DNA from: JAEMQF01 sp963850525
GTDB taxonomy: Bacteria; Pseudomonadota; Gammaproteobacteria; Burkholderiales; Burkholderiaceae_C
Assembly: GCA_963850525.1 (NCBI GenBank)
Contig: CAWKLQ010000012.1
Coordinates: forward strand, 186,001 to 250,000
Length of the DNA stretch: 64,000 nt
Direction of reading: 5' to 3'
Numbering within the stretch: the first letter of the stretch is position 1; every line of letters begins with the position of its first letter. Both the position numbers and the translations under genes were made by a program. The notes beneath the pieces are model-generated. The model searched no databases and was not told the DNA's origin. It saw only the letters and a list, made by a program, of their open reading frames with translations. This document shows, piece after piece, positions 8,946 through 16,862 of the stretch.

Positions 8946-9776
8946 TCACGTGATGCGCCGGATGCTCTCGGCGATCTCGTCGCGGTCGAACACTTTCAAC
9001 CAGTCGTCGCGCATGAGGCGCGGCTTGCCGTTGACGATGGCCTTGTTGCACGCATCCGAAAACTGCCCCGGAATCTGCTTGAAGATCACCGCCGAGAGAA
9101 TCGTCATGTGGCCGAGCAGAAAGTCTCGCGCGCATTCGGCGGGGACGCCGCGTTTCACGACCTCGTCCATCGCTTCGCGCATCACGTCGAGCAGCGTCGC
9201 GCACACGGTTTCCGACAAGCCTGGTTCCAGCAGCGCCATCTGCTCCACCGTGACGCGGTGCGAGCGCAGCACGGGGGCGTAGATCAGCTTGGCGATGTCT
9301 TCGCCCAGGGCAAACGCAGCGTCCGGGCCTTGCATCAAACTGCTGACGATGGCCTGCGGCGCCGCCGCGCTGCCGAAGTAATCGGGCGCGCCGGCCTTGT
9401 GCGCGTCGGGGCTGAAGATCGACGGGTGGCACGGGTGCGTGACGAAGTAGGTCAGGTCCTTGCGGTCCGGCAAGTGGCCGGCAAACGGCGCAGCCGCGTC
9501 AAGCGTGATGAGCATGGTGCCGGGCTTCAACTTCGGCGAAATCTGCGCGGCGAGCTTGCCGATCAGCGTGTCGGGAACGGCGAGGATGACGACGTTCGCG
9601 CCGTCCAGCGCGGCGTCGGCGCTCACTGCCGTGATGCCGAGCTCGTCTTGCAGGCGCTGCCTTCCGGCAGCACCCGGCTCCACGTGACGAACCTGGTAGG
9701 GAGAACCCATCAGGTTCTTCGACAGGCGCGCGCCCATCTTGCCGCCGGCGCCGAACAGCGCGATTTTCGTGGTCAT
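8946..9776 (-). CDS. apnO: NAD-binding oxidoreductase, probable D-apionate oxidoisomerase
   Basis: 276 residues. The Rossmann fold begins at once with the GAGGKMG loop at residues 9-15. It is followed by a 6-phosphogluconate-dehydrogenase-like C-terminal domain with long helices (MALLEPGLSETVCATLLDVM). A conserved YFVTHPCHPSIF segment is likely at the active site. ApnO enzymes oxidise and isomerise D-apionate to 3-oxo-isoapionate. The assignment rests on fold, length and the adjacent ApnL-, RLP- and OiaK-like genes. Two ATGs are possible; 9776 has AAGGA 8 bases upstream, whereas 9785 has it directly adjacent, so 9776 is preferred. Confidence 0.7.
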   Translation of the reverse strand: MTTKIALFGAGGKMGARLSKNLMGSPYQVRHVEPGAAGRQRLQDELGITAVSADAALDGANVVILAVPDTLIGKLAAQISPKLKPGTMLITLDAAAPFAGHLPDRKDLTYFVTHPCHPSIFSPDAHKAGAPDYFGSAAAPQAIVSSLMQGPDAAFALGEDIAKLIYAPVLRSHRVTVEQMALLEPGLSETVCATLLDVMREAMDEVVKRGVPAECARDFLLGHMTILSAVIFKQIPGQFSDACNKAIVNGKPRLMRDDWLKVFDRDEIAESIRRIT

Positions 9777-9800
9777 CTTCTTCATCCTTCGGGTTCGTGT

Positions 9801-11771
9801 TCAGTCAGCGATGGCGAGGATCGCCACGGCATAGGGGGCGAGCGTGATCTTCCGGCCCATCGTCTTCCAGGACTTCTGGAATTCGCGCGGCGTCGCCGTG
9901 GCCTGTTCGAAACTCGTCTCGTCGAGCAGCGCACCGATCATCGCGCCCTTGGCGTTGCCCGCGATCTGCACTTCCTGATTCTGCGCCGTCAGGTTCGCGA
10001 GCCACAGCGTCGTTCCGCCTGCTTTGGCGCGGTACGCCAGCGTTTGCACTTTCTGCGGGCTGGAGCATGCCGCGTCAACCAGCGTCGCGCCGGCGCCCCC
10101 GGTAAGGCCACTGATCACGTGAAACGCCGGGTAGACGGCTGCGCCGGCGTGACCGTCGAAGTACGGCTGGGCGGAATCGGTCTTGCGATAGATGATTCCG
10201 AGCGGCCCGGTGGGCGCGCCGATCGTGATCGTGTCCACACCGCTGCGCGCGAGTGTGGCCACATATCCGAGGATCCACGCAGCGCCGAACAGGCCGCGCA
10301 TGCGTGGGTCCATCTTCGCCAGGCAGACTCTTTGGTTGTCCGGATTGGGAGTGAACGTCGCGCCGTGCGGGTTGTCGCGACAGCCGATCGCGCTCGGGCC
10401 GATCCGGTGCCTTGCCTTGCCCAGAAACTCGCGCGCAGTGCTCACCTGGAACGGCAAGGCTTCGAGCGTTTCCATGACGGAGCGGTCGTCAGCGGCGTGG
10501 ACGATGGGGCAAGTCGTGTTCATCACGAAGTCGAGCTTGGCCGTGGGTACACGCTTGCGGTTCAGCTCGGTGAAGAAGGAGAACATTCCGCCGCCGAGTT
10601 TGATTCCGGGGAAAGCCAGGCGAGCTGCTGCGTAGAGCGCGTCGAGTGGCGGCGCGGGAGGGCGCGCGCCGCCGGGCAGCACCGACTTCAGGTCGCCCAC
10701 CGGGCAGAGGGCAATCGCTGACAGCGCGAGACGAGCTTGCTTGACGAGTGCGGCAACACCTTGCAGCTCCGCCGCACAGTCATCGACGCTTTGCACGACG
10801 ATCTCGAGCACGACGTCGGCGCCGGTCTGTTCGGCGAGGCGCCGATAGGCGCTGAGGTCGGCGAGGCCGTGCTGGCGCCGCGGGTCGTAATGGCATTGCA
10901 GGATGCGCGGGCCGGCGAGCTTGAGCAATTCGATTCGCTCCAGTGCGTATTCGGCCTCTTCGGCAGGAACGCCAAGGCCCAGCGGCGGCAGCTTTTGCTT
11001 TGTCAGCGTGTCGCCGAGCCGCACGGTGATCGGCGCGCCGGCAGCTGCGCGCTTGCGGGCCTTCGCGGCGCCAGCCAGCGTGAGCGTGATCGATTGCTTC
11101 ACCACTTCGCCGGCGGCAAGCGTATACGGCCACGGCAGCGCGAGCGGGCGCACATAGGTCTTGAATGACGCGTCGGTCCAGTTGCGGTGGTCTTCCATCT
11201 CGAAGGTGTCGCCTTCCATTCGCACCGTCGCCATCAGGCCCGGGCTCACTTCATGCGTCAGTTCGCGGATCGAGAGAAACGGTTGCACCGGATCGACGAG
11301 CGGCGGAAACCTCGAGTAAACGACCTCGCCGTCGACATGCTCGACGCGCACCGGCATTCCCGCCACCCCCTGCAGCGGATGCAGCACGACAAAGCCAGTG
11401 CGTGCCGTCAGAAAGTCAGTCTTCGGCGTGGCCAGGCCCGTGAACTGGAGTTTGCCGCTGGCGTGCGCTTCGATCTTGGCGTCGTACGCGATTTCCTGGC
11501 CCGGCCGGCTGCACACGGCGTGAAACGACACGGCGAAGCGCTCCGGGGTCTCTTCGATGCTCAAGCCGCTGATCTGCGGCGTGTAAGTGCCCCAGTTTTC
11601 GTCGCGCACCAGAAAGCCCACGGCGCGCAACACTTCGACGCCGTTCACCTTGAGGTAGCGCAGTTGGCCGTTGTCGAACTCGACTTCGATGGGCCCGGCG
11701 CGCAGCAGGCGCCCGGGAACGTCGGGTTGTTCGGTGCCGCAGAGTTTGATCGCACGTGATGAGGCGGGCAT
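9801..11771 (-). CDS. apnL: Probable D-apionate lactonase
   Basis: 656 residues with no signal peptide. The N-terminal half is beta-rich (EVEFDNGQLRYLKVNGVEVLR, ENWGTYTPQISGLSIEET) and the C-terminal half looks like a TIM barrel (PPLGLGVPAEEAEYALERIE, then LDFVMNTTCPIVHAADDRSV). Length and layout match what I remember of the ApnL family, which hydrolyses D-apionolactone to D-apionate. The position directly before the ApnO-like gene supports this. The catalytic residues were not identified. A related sugar-acid lactonase or glycoside hydrolase-like protein is the main alternative. The start at 11771 is 24 bases after the ATPase stop, with GGAGA just upstream. Confidence 0.65.
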   Translation of the reverse strand: MPASSRAIKLCGTEQPDVPGRLLRAGPIEVEFDNGQLRYLKVNGVEVLRAVGFLVRDENWGTYTPQISGLSIEETPERFAVSFHAVCSRPGQEIAYDAKIEAHASGKLQFTGLATPKTDFLTARTGFVVLHPLQGVAGMPVRVEHVDGEVVYSRFPPLVDPVQPFLSIRELTHEVSPGLMATVRMEGDTFEMEDHRNWTDASFKTYVRPLALPWPYTLAAGEVVKQSITLTLAGAAKARKRAAAGAPITVRLGDTLTKQKLPPLGLGVPAEEAEYALERIELLKLAGPRILQCHYDPRRQHGLADLSAYRRLAEQTGADVVLEIVVQSVDDCAAELQGVAALVKQARLALSAIALCPVGDLKSVLPGGARPPAPPLDALYAAARLAFPGIKLGGGMFSFFTELNRKRVPTAKLDFVMNTTCPIVHAADDRSVMETLEALPFQVSTAREFLGKARHRIGPSAIGCRDNPHGATFTPNPDNQRVCLAKMDPRMRGLFGAAWILGYVATLARSGVDTITIGAPTGPLGIIYRKTDSAQPYFDGHAGAAVYPAFHVISGLTGGAGATLVDAACSSPQKVQTLAYRAKAGGTTLWLANLTAQNQEVQIAGNAKGAMIGALLDETSFEQATATPREFQKSWKTMGRKITLAPYAVAILAIAD

Positions 11772-11795
11772 GGGTGTGTCTCCTGCGTAAAGGCG

Positions 11796-12908
11796 TTAGA
11801 GGACGACTTGGGTTTGCGGATCGATGAGGACGATGCGCTTCATATCGATCGCAAGAGGCACCATGTCGTTCGGCTTCGGGGTGTCGTGCGCGTGCAGCTC
11901 GGCCACCGCTTGCGTGCCACCGAGCGCGAACGTGCCATACGTGCGCGATCCCGTCGGCTGCACGACGGTCATCGTCGCGTCGATTCGCGCCAGGCCGGTG
12001 CGCGAATCGCCGTCGCTCGCGCGAACGATGTGTTCCGGGCGCACGCCCAGCGTCAGCGCACGTTCGGCGCCTGCGTGCAGCGCAGCGGCGTATTTGTCGT
12101 GGTGCACGCGCGGCAATGCCAGCAGCGTGGCGTCGGCCAGGCGCAGCGCGAGCCCGTCGCCGTGCGCGACGAGGTGCACGTCGATGAAGTTCATCGCCGG
12201 CGAGCCGAGAAAACCCGCGACGTAACGCGTTGCCGGGCGCTCGTACAGGTCCAGCGGCGCGCCTTGCTGCTCGATGCGGCCTTCGCGCATGAGCACGATG
12301 CGGTCCGCCATCGTCATCGCCTCGATCTGGTCGTGCGTGACGTAAATTATCGTCTTGCCCAATTCCTGGTGCAGGCGCTTGATCTCGCCGCGCATCTCGT
12401 CGCGCAGTTGCGCGTCCAGGTTGGACAGCGGCTCGTCGAACAGATACAGGCGCGCGTTGCGCACAATCGCGCGGCCGATCGCGACGCGCTGCAATTGGCC
12501 GCCCGACAGCTGGCGCGGGTGGCGCGTCAGCAGGTGGGCGATGCCGAGCATCTTCGCTGCGGCGTGCACCTTGGTCTCGATCTCGGCCTTGGGCGTCTTG
12601 CGTGCGCGCAGGCCGAAGGCGATGTTGTCGAACACCGTCATGTAAGGGTAGAGGGCGTAGTTCTGGAACACCATCGCGATGTCGCGCTCGCGCGGCGGCA
12701 AGTCGTTCACGACTTCGCCGGCGATCTCGATGCTGCCGCTGCCAATATCTTCCAGCCCGGCGATGGTGCGCAGCAGCGTGCTCTTGCCGCAACCCGACTG
12801 GCCGACGAGCACGGTGAACTCGCCCGCCGGGATCTCCAGGTCGATGCCGCGCACGGCGTGCATGGCGCCGTAGTACTTGTGGAGTGCGGAAATTTTCAGG
12901 TCAGCCAC
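11796..12908 (-). CDS. ugpC: Sugar ABC transporter ATP-binding protein, UgpC/MsmX type
   Basis: 370 residues. Visible are Walker A GQSGCGKS, the Q-loop MVFQNYALYP, signature LSGGQLQR, Walker B LYLFDEPLSNLD, the H-loop YVTHD, and a C-terminal TOBE/regulatory domain from about residue 235. This is the carbohydrate-uptake CUT1 class of ATPase. The start is GTG at 12908, preceded by GAGGA at a good distance; no ATG precedes the conserved KISALHKYYG. The gene is 11 bases downstream of the MalG-type permease and energises the transporter encoded at 12920-16679. Confidence 0.9.
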   Translation of the reverse strand: MADLKISALHKYYGAMHAVRGIDLEIPAGEFTVLVGQSGCGKSTLLRTIAGLEDIGSGSIEIAGEVVNDLPPRERDIAMVFQNYALYPYMTVFDNIAFGLRARKTPKAEIETKVHAAAKMLGIAHLLTRHPRQLSGGQLQRVAIGRAIVRNARLYLFDEPLSNLDAQLRDEMRGEIKRLHQELGKTIIYVTHDQIEAMTMADRIVLMREGRIEQQGAPLDLYERPATRYVAGFLGSPAMNFIDVHLVAHGDGLALRLADATLLALPRVHHDKYAAALHAGAERALTLGVRPEHIVRASDGDSRTGLARIDATMTVVQPTGSRTYGTFALGGTQAVAELHAHDTPKPNDMVPLAIDMKRIVLIDPQTQVVL

Positions 12909-12919
12909 TTCAGATTCCT

Positions 12920-13750
12920 CTAGCCCTTCACCGCACCCATCGAAATCCCGCGCACCAAGTAGCGCTGCAGGTAACCCACGACGATGAAGATCGGCAACGT
13001 GCCGAGCACCGACATCGCCGAAATCTTGCCCCAGAAGTTCGACTGGCCGCCGAAGTAATGCGTCACCTGCACCGTGTACGTCGTCACCTCGGTGCGCGTG
13101 AGCACGAGGGCGAAGATGAAGTCGTTCCAGGCGAACACGAAGGTGAACACGGCGGTGGCGAAAAGGCCGGCGCGGCACATCGGGAACACCACCTTGAACA
13201 GCACCTGCCAACGTGTGTAGCCGTCCACCAGTGCGGCCTGCTCCAAGGCGATGGGAATGTCCAGGATGTAGCCGCGCATCATCCAGATCACGTAGGGCAG
13301 GTTGAACGCGGTGTAGAGGAGGATCAGCCCGAGATAGGTATCGACCGCGTGGAACCAGACGTAGAGCAGGAAGATCGGGAACACGACCGCAACCGGAGGC
13401 ACCATGCGCTGCGAAATGATCCAGTTCGCGAGCTGGTCGCCGCCGGTCTTGTAGCGCGCGATGCTGTACGCGCACAGCGTGCCGAGGAACATCGCGGCGA
13501 ATGTGCTGAGGGTCGCGACGACGAGGCTGTTCCAGACGCTGCGCGCGTCGCCGTCCTTGAACAGCACAAGGTAGTTGTCGAATCGCAGCGCCGCCGGCCA
13601 CCATACCGGCGGATAGGCGTAAATCTCGTCGGCTGTCTTGAACGACATCATGAACAGCCAGTACAGCGGGAACAGGAAGAAGACGACGAGCAGCGCTGCC
13701 GCGGCGTAGCGCAGTGTGAGCTTTACGTTGCGTCGTTGCGCGGGCTTCAT
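12920..13750 (-). CDS. Sugar ABC transporter permease, MalG type
   Basis: 276 residues, about six membrane segments, with the EAA cytoplasmic loop (LEQAALVDGYTRWQVLFKVVFPMCRAG). The N-terminus (LLVVFFLFPLYWLFMMSFK) is typical of MalG/CUT1 permeases. The ATG at 13750 overlaps the stop of the truncated toxin fragment as ATGA. Removing the 467-bp insert at 13747-14213 would place the same ATGA overlap on the malF stop, which is the usual coupling of such permease pairs. The partners are the MalF-type permease at 14214-15095 and the lipoprotein receptor at 15162-16679. Confidence 0.9.
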   Translation of the reverse strand: MKPAQRRNVKLTLRYAAAALLVVFFLFPLYWLFMMSFKTADEIYAYPPVWWPAALRFDNYLVLFKDGDARSVWNSLVVATLSTFAAMFLGTLCAYSIARYKTGGDQLANWIISQRMVPPVAVVFPIFLLYVWFHAVDTYLGLILLYTAFNLPYVIWMMRGYILDIPIALEQAALVDGYTRWQVLFKVVFPMCRAGLFATAVFTFVFAWNDFIFALVLTRTEVTTYTVQVTHYFGGQSNFWGKISAMSVLGTLPIFIVVGYLQRYLVRGISMGAVKG

Positions 13751-13762
13751 CGCGAAAACTCG
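13747..13762. repeat. 16-bp direct repeat, copy 1 (flanks vapB-vapC' insert)
   Basis: TCATCGCGAAAACTCG here matches TCATCGCGACAACTCG at 14214-14229 with one mismatch. The two copies bracket the toxin-antitoxin fragment between the permease genes, and both contain the TCAT that encodes the stop/start overlap on the minus strand. Confidence 0.8.
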
Positions 13763-13830
13763 GGCGCGTGATGCTCGTGATCCGCGTAAGACGTTGCGAC
13801 GAGCACGGAGGTATCGAGAAAAGCCTTCAC
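13747..13830 (-). pseudogene. vapC: vapC-type PIN toxin, 27-codon N-terminal fragment
   Basis: A GTG start at 13830 overlaps the antitoxin stop as GTGA, the standard coupling in vapBC pairs. The translated fragment KAFLDTSVLVATSYADHEHH is the first strand and helix of a PIN ribonuclease, including the first catalytic Asp. The frame then ends at a TGA that is part of the malG start. Full PIN toxins are about 130-140 residues, so about 80% of the toxin is missing and it cannot be active. Confidence 0.75.
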
Positions 13831-14102
13831 GAGCCCGGCCCCGAGTTCTGGCGCTGGCGCTGCGCCCGCACAGCGCGCAATGCGGCCTCGGTTTCTTCGG
13901 CAGGCAGCGCTTGACCGGTGCGCAGCACCCAGACGCCGCGCTCTTTTTGCAGCGGCGCGGCACTGCGGCAGGGCCGCAAGGTCACTTCGTCGCCCTTCAC
14001 CGTGAGGTCGAGCGTGTCGCCGGGGCTGAGGTGCATGGCGTCGCGCAGCGTCTTGGGCAAGACGACGCGGCCGGCACGGTCGAGTGTGACTTTGGCGTTC
14101 AT
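13827..14102 (-). CDS. vapB: AbrB/MazE-type antitoxin (orphan)
   Basis: 91 residues. The N-terminal swapped-hairpin DNA-binding domain is clear (VTLDRAGRVVLPKTLRDAM, then LSPGDTLDLTVKGDEVTL). The C-terminal part (residues 50-91) would normally wrap its toxin. The cognate PIN toxin is reduced to 27 codons, so this antitoxin is an orphan that may still bind DNA. The gene lies between malF- and malG-type genes of one operon and so may affect or depend on that operon's transcription. The start at 14102 is the only ATG near the domain start. Confidence 0.8.
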   Translation of the reverse strand: MNAKVTLDRAGRVVLPKTLRDAMHLSPGDTLDLTVKGDEVTLRPCRSAAPLQKERGVWVLRTGQALPAEETEAALRAVRAQRQRQNSGPGS

Positions 14103-14213
14103 ATTTCCATCGTACAGTGGGGCAGCGCACCTGGAAAACGTCGCTGCCTCGCCGCAGATCGGGCCACCATCACGGCAGCGCGCGCGCGATGCTCTTCGGA
14201 TTCATCCGCAGCG

Positions 14214-14229
14214 TCATCGCGACAACTCG
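14214..14229. repeat. 16-bp direct repeat, copy 2
   Basis: TCATCGCGACAACTCG, the partner of the copy at 13747-13762 (15 of 16 identical). It covers the 3' end and stop codon of the MalF-type permease gene. Confidence 0.8.
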
Positions 14230-15095
14230 ACGCGGCGCAAGGCCAGCGAGACGACGACCGACAAGCCAACGATGATGAGCAGCGCCACTGCCGCGGTGTA
14301 GCTCGTCTCGAACTGCTGGAAGCCCTTCACGTAGGTGAAGATCGACAGCGTTTCGGTGTTCGTTCCCGGCCCGCCGCGCGTCAGCACCCAGACGATGTCG
14401 AACAGGCGGAACAGGTCCAGGCCGCGGATCAGGATCGCCACCGCCATCACCGGCCAGATCGCGGGCAGGACGATGCGAAAAAAGCAGTGCCAGTAGCCGG
14501 CGCCGTCGATCGCTGCCGCCTCCAGCTGCGATTTGTCGACCGCAGACAGCGCCGCGAGCAAAAGCAAAAACATGAACGGCGTCCACTGCCAAATTTCGGC
14601 GGCGAGGATCGCCGGGTACACCAGGTTCGGCGCGATCGTCCAGAGCAGCGTCACCTCTTGGCCGACGATCCAGCCGATGACCTGGTTGATCGGACCGAAG
14701 CGGTTGTCGAACATGAGCGACCAGGTGGCGCCGGCGACGATCGGCGACACGACGACCGGCAACACGAGCAGTGCGACGAAGACCTGCCGGCCCGGAAGGT
14801 GGTCGATGAACAACTGCGCCATCAGCAAACCGAGAATCAGCTCGAGCGGCAACGCGATCGCCGTGAATCCGAGCGTGTGCAGCAGCGACTCCCAGAGCCG
14901 CGCATCCTGGAACAGCAGCGCGAAGTTGCGCAAGCCGTGGAAGCTCGGGTCGTTGTTCGTCATCGTGATGCCCTGAAAGCTCACGACGAGCAGGTAGACG
15001 AGCGGAAAGACGCCGATCAGCAGCAGCACGAATATCGACGGCGCGATCAACGAGAGCTTGAAGTGGCGCTCTGACGCGCCGGTTCGGCTGGGCAT
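14214..15095 (-). CDS. Sugar ABC transporter permease, MalF type
   Basis: 293 residues with about six membrane helices. The EAA loop is LEAAAIDGAGYWHCFFRIVLPAIWP, and the C-terminal half shows the common LTRGGPGTNTETLSIFTY motif of MalF/UgpA permeases. It follows the receptor gene by 66 bases. Together with the MalG-type permease and UgpC-type ATPase it forms a CUT1 importer. The substrate is most likely an apiose-derived sugar or sugar acid, given the catabolic genes downstream; that is inference only. Confidence 0.9.
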   Translation of the reverse strand: MPSRTGASERHFKLSLIAPSIFVLLLIGVFPLVYLLVVSFQGITMTNNDPSFHGLRNFALLFQDARLWESLLHTLGFTAIALPLELILGLLMAQLFIDHLPGRQVFVALLVLPVVVSPIVAGATWSLMFDNRFGPINQVIGWIVGQEVTLLWTIAPNLVYPAILAAEIWQWTPFMFLLLLAALSAVDKSQLEAAAIDGAGYWHCFFRIVLPAIWPVMAVAILIRGLDLFRLFDIVWVLTRGGPGTNTETLSIFTYVKGFQQFETSYTAAVALLIIVGLSVVVSLALRRVELSR

Positions 15096-15161
15096 GAATT
15101 GGGAGCGGAAAAGGAAAGCGGGCCAGAGCCCGCCTTCCGCGTCAATCGAGCGTGCTCTAAC

Positions 15162-16679
15162 CTACTTCGGGTAAGCGCCGGACTTCGCTGCCCACGCCTC
15201 GTAGACAGCCTTTTGCTTGTCCAGGCCCACTTGGGCCGTCACGGCATCCCAGTCGGCAGCGATTTTGTCGAGAATTTTCTGCGGGTCTTCGCCGGCCCAG
15301 AGTTTGCTGATGCCCTGGCGCAGCGCTTCTTCGTACTTGTCGGTCTGGATCAGCGACAGGTCGAGCAAGCCGGTCTGCGCGCCCGCGCCGAGCGCTGCGA
15401 GGTAGTCTTTCGCGTCAGGCCAGAGTGCGAGGTAGCCGGGATCCTTGAAATGCGAATCGCGGAAGGGGTCGCGCAGCGCATAAGGCAACTTGACGCGCTC
15501 GGCGCTGATCTCTTCGCTGTTCAGCCACTGGATGAACAGGTAGGCGGCTTCCTTGTTCTTCGAGGTCGACGCGACCGACAGCGCAAAGCCGGCGGCGAGT
15601 TCCGGGTGCCCGCCTGGCGGCAACGCGTAGCCGACTTTGCCGGCGATTTGTGTCTTGGGCACCCAGTCGAGCGCCTTCTCGTTGGCCAGGTAGCCTGCGG
15701 CGAAGCGGCCATAGGGCGGCCAGGAAATCGTCATCGCGCTTTCGCCCTTCACGAACACGGCGAGGTTCTCGACGAAGCCGAACTTCTCCACACCCTTGGG
15801 CATCCACTTGTTTTCGTCGAGCCAGCCCTTGAACACCTTGGCGCCTGCCGGCGTGTTGACGGTGGCCTTCATGTTCGCGTCGAAGAACTTGCCGCCTTCG
15901 TTGCGGAAGCGCTCCTGGAACATGAAGTTGCCGTAGCCGGGCTCGCGGAACATCGATCCACCGTAGATGTTTTCGCTCTTCAGCGCCGCGGTGAAGAAGC
16001 TTCCGACCTTCTCGAAGTCATCCCACGTCTTGGGCACGGCGAGATCCGCGTTGTGCTTGGCCTTGTAGGCCTTTTGCAAGTCTTCGCGCGCAAACAGGTC
16101 TTTGCGGTAGTACATGATGAAGACGTCGCCGTCGTCGGGGAAGCCGTAGATCTTGCCGCCCACCGTCATCTGGTTGTCGCGGTAGGTCGCGGCGATCGTC
16201 TTCAGCTCATCGCGGTAGCCGTACTTGTCGACCATCGCGTCGAGCGGCTCGAGCGCGCCGGCTTGCGCCAGGTCGGGCATCCACGCCGGGATCACGTTGA
16301 GCGCGTCGTACGCGCCGGTGCCGGCACGGAACTCCTGCATGATCTTGGTGAACATTTCGGCGGTGGGCACCTCGATCACGTTGACCTTGCAGCCGGTTTC
16401 CTTTTCCCACTTCGGGCCGGAGAAGTTCTTCGGGTCGAGCGATTGCAGGCCGGCTTCCCAGACGATCGTGATCGTCTTGCCGCCCTGGCACTGGGGCTTG
16501 GCGGCGTCGACGGCGACTTGCGCCGCGCTCTTGCCGGAAGCAGCAGCCGGGGCTGCGGCGGGCGCGGGCTTGGCCGGCTCTTCCTTCTTGCCGCACGCCG
16601 ACAGCAGCAGCGCCGCGGCGATGCATGCACCCCAGACCAGACCCGGCCGGTGCGAACCGATCGATGAAATCCTCTTCAT
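15162..16679 (-). CDS. Sugar ABC transporter substrate-binding lipoprotein
   Basis: 505 residues. The signal peptide ends in a lipobox (LLLSAC, Cys29), so the protein should be lipid-anchored. An Ala/Pro/Lys tether follows, and the binding domain starts at about residue 65 (GGKTITIVWEAG). The fold is of the MalE-like family 1 solute-binding proteins (YDALNVIPAWMPDLAQAG, FPDDGDVFIMYYRKDLF). The ATG at 16679 was chosen from the signal peptide, with GGAGACGAGG upstream. It is the first gene of the minus-strand operon running to 6145. The start of the mature lipoprotein (CGKKEEPAKPA) is nearly the same as in the unrelated receptor at 29686. Confidence 0.9.
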   Translation of the reverse strand: MKRISSIGSHRPGLVWGACIAAALLLSACGKKEEPAKPAPAAAPAAASGKSAAQVAVDAAKPQCQGGKTITIVWEAGLQSLDPKNFSGPKWEKETGCKVNVIEVPTAEMFTKIMQEFRAGTGAYDALNVIPAWMPDLAQAGALEPLDAMVDKYGYRDELKTIAATYRDNQMTVGGKIYGFPDDGDVFIMYYRKDLFAREDLQKAYKAKHNADLAVPKTWDDFEKVGSFFTAALKSENIYGGSMFREPGYGNFMFQERFRNEGGKFFDANMKATVNTPAGAKVFKGWLDENKWMPKGVEKFGFVENLAVFVKGESAMTISWPPYGRFAAGYLANEKALDWVPKTQIAGKVGYALPPGGHPELAAGFALSVASTSKNKEAAYLFIQWLNSEEISAERVKLPYALRDPFRDSHFKDPGYLALWPDAKDYLAALGAGAQTGLLDLSLIQTDKYEEALRQGISKLWAGEDPQKILDKIAADWDAVTAQVGLDKQKAVYEAWAAKSGAYPK

Positions 16680-16706
16680 GGCAATCCTCGTCTCCTGTTG
16701 ATTTAT

Positions 16707-16727
16707 GCACGATCGCGAGCATCGTGC
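16707..16727. promoter_or_regulatory. Inverted repeat upstream of the sugar-acid operon, candidate operator
   Basis: GCACGAT-N7-ATCGTGC is a perfect 7-bp inverted repeat, 28 bases upstream of the receptor start at 16679. Position and symmetry fit an operator for a LacI- or GntR-type regulator, but no such regulator gene is adjacent. Confidence 0.4.
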
Positions 16728-16862
16728 CGCCGCGACTTGCCCGATTGTGGCGGCGGCCATTCTAGGGTGGGATTCCAAGCTGCTGTGCGCGCGCTTCGGG
16801 GATGTGGAGGGCGTTGCGCCTGCGTGGTCAAATGTCGGCCACGTGGGCCAGGGGGTGTTCAG

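Noticed and set aside
13716..15074. Plus-strand open frame of about 450 codons opposite the malF-type gene and antitoxin
   Set aside because: Composition is that of antisense translation (Gln/Arg/Asp-rich), and the opposite strand holds recognisable permeases and an antitoxin.
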